Assembly: GCA_041687435.1 (NCBI GenBank) | Contig: JAWLBX010000017.1 | Coordinates: 9,110 to 73,109 of the forward strand | Direction: 5' to 3' | Origin: JACKII01 sp041687435 | GTDB taxonomy: Bacteria > Pseudomonadota > Alphaproteobacteria > Bin95 | DNA length: 64,000 nt | In this document: in pieces, positions 56,349-63,933 of the stretch | How positions within the stretch are numbered: the first letter of the stretch is position 1 | Layout: each line of letters opens with the position of its first letter | Program-made: the position numbers and the translations under genes | Notes under the pieces: generated by a model | Seen by the model: only the letters and a program-made list of their open reading frames with translations | What the model was told of the DNA's origin: nothing | The model's database searches: none

Positions 56349-56944
56349 GCAGCCGCAAGCGTTCCAAGAACCTTCGCACCGGTGTGATGCTGACGAGCCT
56401 CGTGGCTGGCATGGTCGGGCTTTCGTTCGCTGCCGTGCCGCTCTACCAGATTTTCTGCCAGGTTACCGGATTTGGCGGCACCCCGCAGGTGGTGGAGGAA
56501 GGCAGCCTTACGGTGCTGAATCGCCAGGTTACCGTTCGGTTCAATGCAGATACCGACCGCGGCATGCCCTGGTATTTCCACCCGGTGCAAAGGTCGGTAC
56601 GCTTGAAATTGGGTGAGCAGGGACTGATTTTCTATCAGGCGCGCAATCTGAGCGATCAACCTGTCGTGGGCACGGCCGTGTTCAACGTCACGCCGGAAAA
56701 AGCCGGGCAGTACTTCAACAAAATAGACTGTTTCTGCTTTACGGAGCAGCGCCTGGAACCCGGGCAAAGCGTCGATATGCCAGTTGCCTTCTATGTGGAT
56801 CCGCGTCTGAATGACGATCCAAGTATGGCGAGTGTGGCGACGATCACGTTGTCCTACACGTTTTATGAGGTGGCAGAGCCAGAGGCGAAGCCGCATAACA
56901 CAGCACAGTTATCCGTTTCCTCCCCTTCCGCTTCACGGAACTGA
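56345..56944 (+). CDS. ctaG: Cytochrome c oxidase assembly protein CtaG/Cox11
   Basis: A 199-residue protein with a basic N-terminus, one membrane helix (residues 14-35) and a periplasmic copper-binding domain. FYQARNLSDQPVVGTAVFNVTP and IDCFCFTEQRLEPGQSVDMPV, with the copper-binding CFCF, are diagnostic of Cox11. It delivers copper to the CuB centre of subunit I. It overlaps the small upstream gene by 4 bases. Confidence 0.97.
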   Translation: MSSRKRSKNLRTGVMLTSLVAGMVGLSFAAVPLYQIFCQVTGFGGTPQVVEEGSLTVLNRQVTVRFNADTDRGMPWYFHPVQRSVRLKLGEQGLIFYQARNLSDQPVVGTAVFNVTPEKAGQYFNKIDCFCFTEQRLEPGQSVDMPVAFYVDPRLNDDPSMASVATITLSYTFYEVAEPEAKPHNTAQLSVSSPSASRN

Positions 56945-56965
56945 TTCCACCGGAGCCTTTGACCG

Positions 56966-57766
56966 ATGGCCGATGCCCACGCTCACGAGCAAAAACATCC
57001 CTACCACCTGGTAGACCCGAGCCCCTGGCCGCTGGCCGGCGCCGTCTCCGGCTTTGTGCTGGCGATCGGCGCGCTGTTGGTGATGCATCAGAACAGCTAT
57101 TGGCTGCTGATCGTTGGCCTCGCCATGGTGCTAGGCACCATGTTCGGCTGGTGGCGTGACGTCACCGACGAGGCCGAACACCAGGGCCACCACAACCGCG
57201 TGGTCCAGATCGGTCTGCGCTATGGCATGTCGATGTTCATCGCCTCCGAGGTGATGTTCTTCGCGGCATTCTTCTGGGCGTTTTTCAACGCTGCCTTATT
57301 CCCGACGGAGCAGATCGGCTTCCAGTGGCCGCCGGCTCACATCCAGCCGTTCGATGCCTGGGACCTGCCCTTCCTCAACACGCTGATCCTGCTGCTGTCG
57401 GGCTGCACCGTGACCTGGGCGCACCACGCGCTTCTGCACGGCAACCGCCGCGACGTGATCCGCGGGTTGGCAATTACGGTGGCCCTGGGTCTGCTGTTCA
57501 CCACCTTGCAGGCTTATGAATACAGCCATGCGGCATTCGGTTTCCGCGAGGGCATTTACTCGTCAACCTTCTACTTGGCGACCGGGTTCCACGGCTTTCA
57601 CGTGATTATCGGTACGATTTTTCTGGCCGTTTGCCTGATCCGCGCGATCAAGGGGCATTTCAAGGCTGACCACCACTTCGGATTCGAAGCTGCTGCTTGG
57701 TACTGGCACTTCGTTGACGTGGTATGGCTGTTCTTGTTTTCCGCCGTCTACGTCTGGGGTTCGTGA
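56966..57766 (+). CDS. coxC: Cytochrome c oxidase subunit III
   Basis: A 266-residue subunit III with seven membrane helices. KHPYHLVDPSPWPLAGAVSG opens the protein; GMSMFIASEVMFFAAFFWAFF carries the conserved carboxylate, and YLATGFHGFHVIIGTIFL and WYWHFVDVVWLFLF are signatures. It starts 21 bases after ctaG and is followed by a strong terminator. SURF1, usually the next gene in this gene order, is absent here. Confidence 0.98.
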   Translation: MADAHAHEQKHPYHLVDPSPWPLAGAVSGFVLAIGALLVMHQNSYWLLIVGLAMVLGTMFGWWRDVTDEAEHQGHHNRVVQIGLRYGMSMFIASEVMFFAAFFWAFFNAALFPTEQIGFQWPPAHIQPFDAWDLPFLNTLILLLSGCTVTWAHHALLHGNRRDVIRGLAITVALGLLFTTLQAYEYSHAAFGFREGIYSSTFYLATGFHGFHVIIGTIFLAVCLIRAIKGHFKADHHFGFEAAAWYWHFVDVVWLFLFSAVYVWGS

Positions 57767-57793
57767 CCTTTCGGTGTCCCAGCGAGCCTTACA

Positions 57794-57826
57794 AACGGCC
57801 CCTTTTAGGGGCCGTTTTCCGTTTTT
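57794..57826 (+). terminator. Rho-independent terminator of the oxidase operon
   Basis: Perfect 9-bp stem AACGGCCCC / GGGGCCGTT with a TTTTA loop (57794-57816), then TTCCGTTTTT. It lies 28 bases after the coxC stop. Confidence 0.92.
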
Positions 57827-57875
57827 CGAAACCCGGTTGGCGGTCACTTTCTCTTGACCCTGTGCCTTCGGCGCT

Positions 57876-57903
57876 TTCGCCGAACGGCGAATGGCCTTAT
57901 AAT
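57876..57903 (+). promoter_or_regulatory. Candidate promoter/operator of the copper genes
   Basis: A consensus -10 box TATAAT lies at 57898-57903. Where the -35 box would be there is a perfect dyad, TTCGCC-GAAC-GGCGAA (57876-57891). A regulator bound there would overlap RNA polymerase. A role in copper response is inference from the genes downstream. Confidence 0.45.
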
Positions 57904-57937
57904 TGTTTCTTATGTATTCGCTGACCGGATTGGTACG

Positions 57938-58315
57938 GTGTCCAGGCAACTTCAGTGCCGCACAACGCTTCTGCGCGCCCTGTTCTGCATGATCGCATTT
58001 GCGATCGTGCAGGCCGGAATGCCTATCGCCGCGCACGCGGCTGCCCCTTCCGGGCACGGCTCGCACGAAATGTCTGATCAAATTGCGCCCGTGCTCGCCG
58101 ATATCGGCTTATTCCATTCAAGTAAACCCTCGCCCGCTCATACCGGCAGCATGCAATGTTGCGACATGGCGTTCGGCGGTTGTGCCGGCGCAGCCGCGCC
58201 GCCGCCCAACGGCTTGCCATCGGGTCCGGACGGGCGGCGCGATGGTGTTTCCGATTGGGGCCAAGACCGATTGGCCGACCTGTCTCCGGACGTGGAAGTC
58301 CCGCCTCCTCGCTGA
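57938..58315 (+). CDS. Small exported protein of the copper cluster
   Basis: About 125 residues if started at the GTG at 57938; the frame is open further upstream and a Met at 57989 is another choice, so the start is uncertain. It has a signal-type segment (LLRALFCMIAFAIVQAGMPIAAHA), a His-containing stretch (HGSHEMSD), a CCDMAFGGC cysteine group and a proline-rich end DVEVPPPR. Short secreted proteins with His/Cys groups and PPR tails often precede copper resistance genes (DUF2946-like). Metal binding is plausible but unproved. Position just ahead of the cupredoxin supports the link. Confidence 0.6.
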   Translation: MSRQLQCRTTLLRALFCMIAFAIVQAGMPIAAHAAAPSGHGSHEMSDQIAPVLADIGLFHSSKPSPAHTGSMQCCDMAFGGCAGAAAPPPNGLPSGPDGRRDGVSDWGQDRLADLSPDVEVPPPR

Positions 58316-58388
58316 CGAAGGGCCGAATGCCCGGCGCTATTGAATCAATGCGCCGGAATCTCCCTATCGTCATCCGAGGACACTAATC

Positions 58389-58961
58389 ATGATCGTATGT
58401 TTCTCCCGCGCCCTAGTGGTGCTGACAGTCGGCGCGTGCGTGGCCGGTGCCGCCGCCCCCGCCTTCGCCGCCGGCTCTCATGGCCAGCATGGCCAAGGAC
58501 ATGGCTCTCATGCCACAGCCGCCACGATTGGCCATCCCGGCAAGGCCTCCGCCAACACCCGCACCGTTACCATTACAATGCACGACAACTACTATGAGCC
58601 GGAAAGCCTGAGTTTCCGGGAGGGCGAGACCGTCCGTTTTGTCGTCCACAACAAGGGCGCACTCGTGCACGAGTTCAACATTGCCACCGCCGCCATGCAC
58701 AAAGCGCACGCGCCGGAAATGATGATGATGGTTGAACATGGCGTGCTGGAGCCGGACCGGATCAACCGCGACGCCGCAAGGCAAATGCAAGCCAAGATGG
58801 GACATGGCATGCACGACGAGCCGAACAGTGCGTTGCTGGAGCCGGGCCAGTCTGCCGAAATCGTCTGGACCTTTCCGAAACACGCCACGCTGGAGTTTGC
58901 CTGCAACGTGCCCGGTCACTACGAGGCCGGAATGACCGGCACGATCACGCTAACGCATTAG
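58389..58961 (+). CDS. Cupredoxin-domain copper protein
   Basis: A 190-residue exported protein. A signal peptide covers residues 1-28, followed by a His-rich tail (HGQHGQGHGSHA). The cupredoxin core runs from about residue 57; the type 1 copper ligands are His94 in VHEFNIA, Cys172, His177 and Met182 in ACNVPGHYEAGM. Between the first and second ligands lies a loop rich in Met and His (HAPEMMMMVEHG, MQAKMGHGMHDE). It probably binds and passes copper in the periplasm, next to the multicopper oxidase encoded 14 bases downstream. Confidence 0.88.
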   Translation: MIVCFSRALVVLTVGACVAGAAAPAFAAGSHGQHGQGHGSHATAATIGHPGKASANTRTVTITMHDNYYEPESLSFREGETVRFVVHNKGALVHEFNIATAAMHKAHAPEMMMMVEHGVLEPDRINRDAARQMQAKMGHGMHDEPNSALLEPGQSAEIVWTFPKHATLEFACNVPGHYEAGMTGTITLTH

Positions 58962-58975
58962 GCGGAGGGACCGAC

Positions 58976-60769
58976 ATGACAGCAATTGCCAAAATTGTCC
59001 GGGCTCTTGCGCTCGGGCTGAGCGGAGCGGTGGGGCTGGCAAGCCCGCTGACCGCCGGAGAATACCACATCACAGTGGATGCGGTGACGATCGACACCGG
59101 CGACTTCACCCGCACGGGCGTAGGCTTCAACGGCGGCTCGCCCGGGCCGGTGCTGCGGTTCAGGGAGGGCGAGGACGTGGTCATTCATGTGACCAACAAT
59201 CTTGCCGATGACACCTCGATCCACTGGCACGGGCTGATTCTGCCGTTCCAGCAGGATGGGGTGCCGAACGTTTCGTTTCCCGGCATCAAACCCGGCGCAA
59301 CCTTCACCTACCGCTTCCCCATCGTCCAAAGCGGCACCTATTGGTACCACAGCCACAGCGGCTTTCAGGAGCCGGACGGCGCCTATGGTGCGATCGTCAT
59401 CGAGCCTCAAGAGCCAGAGCCGGCCGCCTATGACCGGGACTATGTGGTGCAGTTGGCAGACGCCCACCCGCACAGCGGCCATCGCATCTTCCGCAATCTG
59501 AAGATGATGCCGGACTATTACAATCGGCAGCAACGCACGTTGTTGGACTTCTTCCGCGACAGCCGGGACCAGGGCTTCGCCGCCGCATGGTCGGACCGGC
59601 GGGACTGGGGTGATATGCGGATGATGCCAACCGACATCGAGGATGTGCAGGGCTTCACCCCGGTCATCAATGGCAAGGGGCCGGAGCAGAACTGGACCGG
59701 TCTGTTCCAGCCGGGCGAGCGGGTGCGGCTGCGCTTCATCAACTCCTCGGCCATGACCTATTTCGACGTGCGCATTCCCGGCCTGAAAATGACCGTGGTA
59801 CAGGCGGACGGCAACAACGTGGTGCCTGTCGCCGTTGACGAATTCCGGATTGCGGTGGCCGAGACCTTTGACGTCATCGTGCAGCCGGACGAGGATAAGG
59901 CCTACACGATCTTTGCCGAATCCATGGCCCGCAGCGCCTATGCCCGCGGCACGCTGGCCCCGCGCGAGGGCATGGAGGGCGATGTTCCGGCACTACGCCA
60001 GCCGCCTCTGCTGACCATGGCGGATATGGGCATGGCCCATGGCGACATGGACCACTCGCAGCACCAAGGCATGGATAACGCTCAGGCTCCAGCGATGGAT
60101 CATTCGCAGCACCAGGGTATGGAGCGCGCTCAGGCCCCGGCGATGGATCATTCGCAGCACCAGGGCATGGAGCGCGCTCAGGCCCCGGCGATGGATCATT
60201 CGCAGCATCTGGGCATGGACCAACCCCGGACTGCCGGCATGGCCGAGCCCGATCCGTTCTACGCGCCGGGCAGTGGCTTGCAGCCGGAAGCGGCAAACGG
60301 CGGTAAGTTTCTATCCTATGGCGACCTGCGGGCACAAAAGCCCCTGTACGCCGAACGCCCGCCGACCCGGGAGATCGAGCTGCGACTAACCGGCAACATG
60401 GAGCGCTATCTCTGGTCGATCAACGGCGTGAAGTTCAGCGAGTCCGAACCGATCCGTCTGCGCTATGGCGAGCGGGTGCGCTTCAAGTTCATCAATGAAA
60501 CCATGATGACCCATCCGATGCATCTGCATGGCATGTGGTCGATCCTGGACACGGGCAGAGGCCAGTGGAACCCGCTCAAACACGTGGTCAGTGTCGCCCC
60601 CGGCACCACGGTGCATATGGAGACGGAGGTGGATGCGCCCGGCGACTGGGTGTTCCACTGCCATCTGGCCTATCACATGGATGCCGGAATGATGCGCAAG
60701 GTCGTGGTTGAGGGCGGACCGGGTGAGAAACAGGCGGCGGCAAAGCCCGCAGCGGCAACGGGAGGCTGA
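58976..60769 (+). CDS. copA: Copper resistance multicopper oxidase CopA
   Basis: A 597-residue periplasmic multicopper oxidase with a signal peptide (residues 1-24). The four copper motifs are SIHWHG, YWYHSHSG, HPMHLHGMW and HCHLAYHMDAGMM, supplying the type 1 site and the trinuclear cluster. Four 16-residue repeats rich in Met and His (residues 358-421) lie in the central part and would bind copper. The enzyme oxidises Cu(I) to less toxic Cu(II). It is preceded by the cupredoxin and followed 4 bases later by copB. This is the PcoA/CopA oxidase, not the P-type ATPase of the same name. Confidence 0.95.
   Translation: MTAIAKIVRALALGLSGAVGLASPLTAGEYHITVDAVTIDTGDFTRTGVGFNGGSPGPVLRFREGEDVVIHVTNNLADDTSIHWHGLILPFQQDGVPNVSFPGIKPGATFTYRFPIVQSGTYWYHSHSGFQEPDGAYGAIVIEPQEPEPAAYDRDYVVQLADAHPHSGHRIFRNLKMMPDYYNRQQRTLLDFFRDSRDQGFAAAWSDRRDWGDMRMMPTDIEDVQGFTPVINGKGPEQNWTGLFQPGERVRLRFINSSAMTYFDVRIPGLKMTVVQADGNNVVPVAVDEFRIAVAETFDVIVQPDEDKAYTIFAESMARSAYARGTLAPREGMEGDVPALRQPPLLTMADMGMAHGDMDHSQHQGMDNAQAPAMDHSQHQGMERAQAPAMDHSQHQGMERAQAPAMDHSQHLGMDQPRTAGMAEPDPFYAPGSGLQPEAANGGKFLSYGDLRAQKPLYAERPPTREIELRLTGNMERYLWSINGVKFSESEPIRLRYGERVRFKFINETMMTHPMHLHGMWSILDTGRGQWNPLKHVVSVAPGTTVHMETEVDAPGDWVFHCHLAYHMDAGMMRKVVVEGGPGEKQAAAKPAAATGG
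60047..60238 (+). repeat. Four 48-bp tandem repeats inside copA
   Basis: Units start at 60047, 60095, 60143 and 60191. The second and third differ by one base and encode MDHSQHQGMERAQAPA; the first has DN for ER, and the fourth has drifted after MDHSQHLGMD. Confidence 0.95.
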
Positions 60770-60773
60770 GACA

Positions 60774-61475
60774 ATGGCGAGACGATCATTCCGCGCCGCA
60801 ATTTTTGCAGCGGCAGCCTTCGTCAGTGCGCCGGCGCTGGCAGAACAGGCGATCTGGGGCATTCAGGTCGAACAACTCGAATTCCGGACGGGCGGGGAAT
60901 CCAACATTGCCGCCTGGGATTTCGACGCGCTCTATGGCACAGACGAATTAAAACTCGTCTGGCGCAGCGAGGCCGAATACGCGGTGCGCGAGGACGGGTT
61001 CGAGACGCTGGAGAACCAGATCCGCCTGCAAGCTCCAATCTCTGACTTTTTCGACGCCGTTGTGGGCTTTCGGGCCGATACGCCGGATGGACCGGACCGG
61101 TATTCGGCCGTCTTGGGGCTGCATGGTCTCGCGCCGCAATGGTTCGAGATCGACGCCGACCTATTCATCTCCGACAAGCCATTCCTCCGGCTGGAGGTGG
61201 AGTATGAGGGCCTGATCACCAACCGGTTGATTTTGACACCGAGCATCGAGGTCAATCTGCCGTTGGTGGATGACCGGGAGATCGGCCTGGGCGCGTTCGG
61301 CCCCAAGGTCGAGATCGGCGCGCGGCTCAGTTACGACCTGATCGACCGGCTGATCTCGCCCTATATTGGCGTGCATTACGAACGGAAGTTCGGCGAGACC
61401 GGCAATCTCGCGCGGAGCGATGGCGAGGACCGCGGCGCATTCTATGCCGTGGTCGGAACCCGCATTCTGTTCTGA
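60774..61475 (+). CDS. copB: Copper resistance protein B
   Basis: A 233-residue outer-membrane protein. GGAGG lies 8 bases before the ATG at 60774, and a signal peptide ends SAPALAEQ near residue 23. The family start IWGIQVEQLEFRTGG follows, then WDFDALYGTDELKLVWRSE and the alternating beta-strand pattern to a terminal phenylalanine (VVGTRILF), typical of CopB/PcoB beta-barrels. It acts with CopA in periplasmic copper tolerance. No copC or copD gene follows. It is closed by a bidirectional terminator. Confidence 0.93.
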   Translation: MARRSFRAAIFAAAAFVSAPALAEQAIWGIQVEQLEFRTGGESNIAAWDFDALYGTDELKLVWRSEAEYAVREDGFETLENQIRLQAPISDFFDAVVGFRADTPDGPDRYSAVLGLHGLAPQWFEIDADLFISDKPFLRLEVEYEGLITNRLILTPSIEVNLPLVDDREIGLGAFGPKVEIGARLSYDLIDRLISPYIGVHYERKFGETGNLARSDGEDRGAFYAVVGTRILF

Positions 61476-61495
61476 GCGCAGCCGGTCGCCGGAAA

Positions 61496-61534
61496 AATAA
61501 GGCCGGGGGATGCACGGCATGCCCCGGCCTTATT
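61496..61534. terminator. Bidirectional terminator between copB and the dioxygenase genes
   Basis: Perfect 13-bp stem AATAAGGCCGGGG / CCCCGGCCTTATT with a 13-base loop. The reverse strand continues into TTTTTCC, the forward side into TTATTGG, so it works best for the reverse-strand genes and probably serves both convergent operons. Confidence 0.88.
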
Positions 61535-61566
61535 GGTAAAGTTTCACCGGACGGATGGCGAAGGGG

Positions 61567-62400
61567 CTAAACCGGCCGCTCGCCTTTGATCGTCACGCGG
61601 TGCCCCTTACGCTCGTTCGGCCAATAGTCCCACATGGCCAGATGCTGGGCGGCGCGGTTGTCCCAGAAGGCCATGTCGTTGGTCTCCCACTTGAACCGCA
61701 CCTGGAAGCGTTCCTGCGCCATATGGCGGACCAGGAATTGCAAGATGGCGTCGCTTTCCGGCTTTTTCAGTCCCTTAATCCGGGTGGTGAAAGCACCGTT
61801 CACATAGAGCGCTTTCCTGCCACTGACCGGATGGGTGCGCACAACCGGATGCACCGCGCTCGGATAGACCTTGTCCCGGTCATCCACACCACGGTCGGAA
61901 TAGCGACCGCGATAGATGTGCTCCGACTCGTGCACGGCTTCCAACGGGTCGAGGAACGCCTTCATCTGCGGGCTGAGCACATCATAGGCCGCATACATGC
62001 TGGCAAACAGCGTGTCACCGCCGCCGCCCTCCGGCAGCATGTGCAGTTGCAGCATGGTGCCAAGCGGCGGATGCTCGTCGCAACTCACATCGGAATGCCA
62101 ATTGTTGCCGTTGGCGATCTTCGAATCCTTGTGCGTGTGGATCACGAAGATTTCCGGATACTCCGGATGCGTTGGCGCGGCCGGGTGGGCGTGCAGGTCG
62201 CCGAAACGGCGGGCGAACTTGATCTGCTGTTCTGGCGGGATCGGCTGCTGATCCTTGAAGAACACAACCACATGATCGGTAAAGGCGCGGTGGATCTCGT
62301 CGAACTGCCGGTTCGAAACATCCTGCGTCAGGTCGACTCCGCGAATTTCCGCGCCGATGGTCGGGTTCAGCGGTTTCACCTGAATGGTTTCATAGCTCAT
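61567..62400 (-). CDS. TauD/TfdA family Fe(II)/2-oxoglutarate dioxygenase, copy 1
   Basis: A 277-residue dioxygenase from the ATG at 62400, with GGGAG upstream. The iron ligands are His and Asp in NWHSDVSCDEHPP and a distal His in AAQHLAMWDYWP; an arginine near the end (KGHRVTIKGE) binds 2-oxoglutarate. PLNPTIGAEIRGVDL and GGGGDTLFASMYAAYD are family signatures. Substrates in the family include taurine and aryloxy acids; none can be assigned. It is second in an operon with the copy at 62423-63247, 22 bases apart. Confidence 0.92.
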   Translation of the reverse strand: MSYETIQVKPLNPTIGAEIRGVDLTQDVSNRQFDEIHRAFTDHVVVFFKDQQPIPPEQQIKFARRFGDLHAHPAAPTHPEYPEIFVIHTHKDSKIANGNNWHSDVSCDEHPPLGTMLQLHMLPEGGGGDTLFASMYAAYDVLSPQMKAFLDPLEAVHESEHIYRGRYSDRGVDDRDKVYPSAVHPVVRTHPVSGRKALYVNGAFTTRIKGLKKPESDAILQFLVRHMAQERFQVRFKWETNDMAFWDNRAAQHLAMWDYWPNERKGHRVTIKGERPV

Positions 62401-62422
62401 GGCTGTATCTCCCTTGCCCGGC

Positions 62423-63247
62423 TCAGAACGGCCTGTCGCCGCTGACGGTGACCCGGTTCCCGCTGCGCACTTGCGGGAAGTAATCCCACATGGCCAAGTG
62501 CTGCACGCAGCGATTGTCCCAGAAGGCAACCGAGTTGGCCGCCCACGAGAAACGGCAGACGAACTCCGGCTTTTTGTTATGTTCGTACAGAAATTCGAGG
62601 ATGGCCTTGCCCTCTTCTTCCGGCACGTCTTTGATTGCCTGGGTGAACACCGGATTGACGAAGATACCCTTCTTGCCGGTGACGGGATGGGTGCGGATCA
62701 CCGGATGCTCGCTGCGCGGATAGGCACGGGCGTCGTCCTTGCCGGCAACCTTGCTTCGGCGCTGGTAGTTCGGTGTGCCGTCATGGATTGCGGTGAGCGT
62801 GCCGAGAAACGCCTGCATCGGCTCGCTGAGCGCATCATAGGCGGCGTACATGCTGGCGAACAGCGTGTCGCCACCGGTTGGCGGCACCGTGTGCAGGTGC
62901 AGGATGGAGCCCATCGGCGGCTCCGGATCGCAAGACACATCCGAATGCCAGCGATGGCCCGCGACCTGCTTGGAGTTTTCGTCGGCATGAATGCGCAGGA
63001 TTTCCGGGTGCCCTTCCGGCCCCGGCGCATGCGGGTGGATGTGCAGCGGCCCAAAACGGCGGCCAAAATCCTTGTGCTGGTCCAGCGTCATCTCCTGATC
63101 GCGGAAGAAGATGACCTGGTGCTGCATCAGGGCGTCGTGAATTTCCTGAAACTGCTGGTTGCCCAATGGCTCCGACAGTTTTACGCCGTGAATTTCGGCG
63201 CCGATCGTGGGCGTGACGGGGCGAACCTCAATCGTTTCATAGGTCAT
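62423..63247 (-). CDS. TauD/TfdA family Fe(II)/2-oxoglutarate dioxygenase, copy 2
   Basis: A 274-residue paralogue of the downstream gene, with start ATG at 63247 and GAGGAAA upstream. The metal motif is RWHSDVSCDPEPP and CVQHLAMWDYFP; the C-terminal arginine region is SGNRVTVSGD. The opening TYETIEVRPVTPTIGAEIHG parallels SYETIQVKPLNPTIGAEIRG of copy 1, so the two arose by tandem duplication. All catalytic residues are kept in both, which suggests two substrates or redundant activity rather than decay. Confidence 0.92.
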   Translation of the reverse strand: MTYETIEVRPVTPTIGAEIHGVKLSEPLGNQQFQEIHDALMQHQVIFFRDQEMTLDQHKDFGRRFGPLHIHPHAPGPEGHPEILRIHADENSKQVAGHRWHSDVSCDPEPPMGSILHLHTVPPTGGDTLFASMYAAYDALSEPMQAFLGTLTAIHDGTPNYQRRSKVAGKDDARAYPRSEHPVIRTHPVTGKKGIFVNPVFTQAIKDVPEEEGKAILEFLYEHNKKPEFVCRFSWAANSVAFWDNRCVQHLAMWDYFPQVRSGNRVTVSGDRPF

Positions 63248-63371
63248 GGCGGTTTCCTCGACTTGTTAGATAGTTCAAGCGCCAATGAAAGCATCAGTCC
63301 GCACAAAATGCCAGCCCGCTGAGATATGCTTGGAACGCAGAGACTGTGCAACCCTGCGTGGCGAGGGCTTT

Positions 63372-63641
63372 CTAAAGCGTGTTGTCCTGTACAATCACCT
63401 TTTCCAGCTTGTACGACTTCGCTGTCTCTACCGCCCACTCTACCATTTCGTCATAGCTCAGGCCATTTCGGACCTCGTCGTAAATGAAACCTTCGCCTGG
63501 CTCACCCAAATGACGTTGAACCGTCAACCGCACGCGAATTTGTTGGCTTCCATCCGGAGCAAGGTTCCGAACCACTTGAACATAGCCATCGGTTTCGGAG
63601 GGCATTGCTTCACCAGATTTGAGACGGACGATTTCAACCAT
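63372..63641 (-). CDS. Small hypothetical protein
   Basis: An 89-residue soluble protein beginning MVEIVRLKSGEAMPSE. The ATG at 63641 has AAGGAG about 8 bases upstream, a strong ribosome site. The sequence has a beta-rich first half (VQVVRNLAPDGSQQIRVRLTV) and a helical second half (SYDEMVEWAVETAKSYKLEKVIVQD). I do not recognise the family. Its start overlaps the remnant of the DUF4112 gene by 8 bases, so the two were probably one operon. Confidence 0.7.
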   Translation of the reverse strand: MVEIVRLKSGEAMPSETDGYVQVVRNLAPDGSQQIRVRLTVQRHLGEPGEGFIYDEVRNGLSYDEMVEWAVETAKSYKLEKVIVQDNTL

Positions 63642-63933
63642 GTATTTTCTCCTTAGCCGAATGATTGCTTTGTTTTGCGAGATGGCGCTTGATCAACTCC
63701 ACATTGCGCCGGTTGGCTTTGAATCCAATGTCGAAGATATCCCCGAATAGTTGAAGATACCTCCCCATAACGGTATGCGCCAACGATCCAATCGACAATC
63801 ACATTCCAAACCATGTGCAGGATCGTCGAGAATAGCACCACCACGGCTCTGGCCTTGCCGATCAGATAGGCACCGACCAGCGCAGTAGCCGTATCGCCGA
63901 CACCTGGACACCCGTATTAACCATCATTTCATC
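63634..63933 (-). pseudogene. Decayed DUF4112 family gene
   Basis: No single frame is intact, but consecutive pieces of a DUF4112 protein appear in order on the reverse strand. They are a DEMIGLIP-like start near 63933-63915 (one base short), VGDTATALVGAYLIGKARA at about 63903-63848, FSTILHMVWNVIVDWIVGA down to about 63773, and GDIFDIGFKANRRN with NVELIKRHLAKQ ending at a stop at 63634-63636. The frame is broken near 63905 by a duplicated GGTGTC, and near 63745-63766 by an imperfect second copy of a GGGGATATCTTCGA-like stretch. Its 5' end may extend past the window. Sequencing error is possible but would need several separate indels. Confidence 0.7.

Noticed and set aside
63244..63438. 64-codon reverse ORF overlapping the 5' end of the second dioxygenase and the small gene
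   Set aside because: It spans the intergenic gap between two better supported genes and has no similarity or ribosome site.
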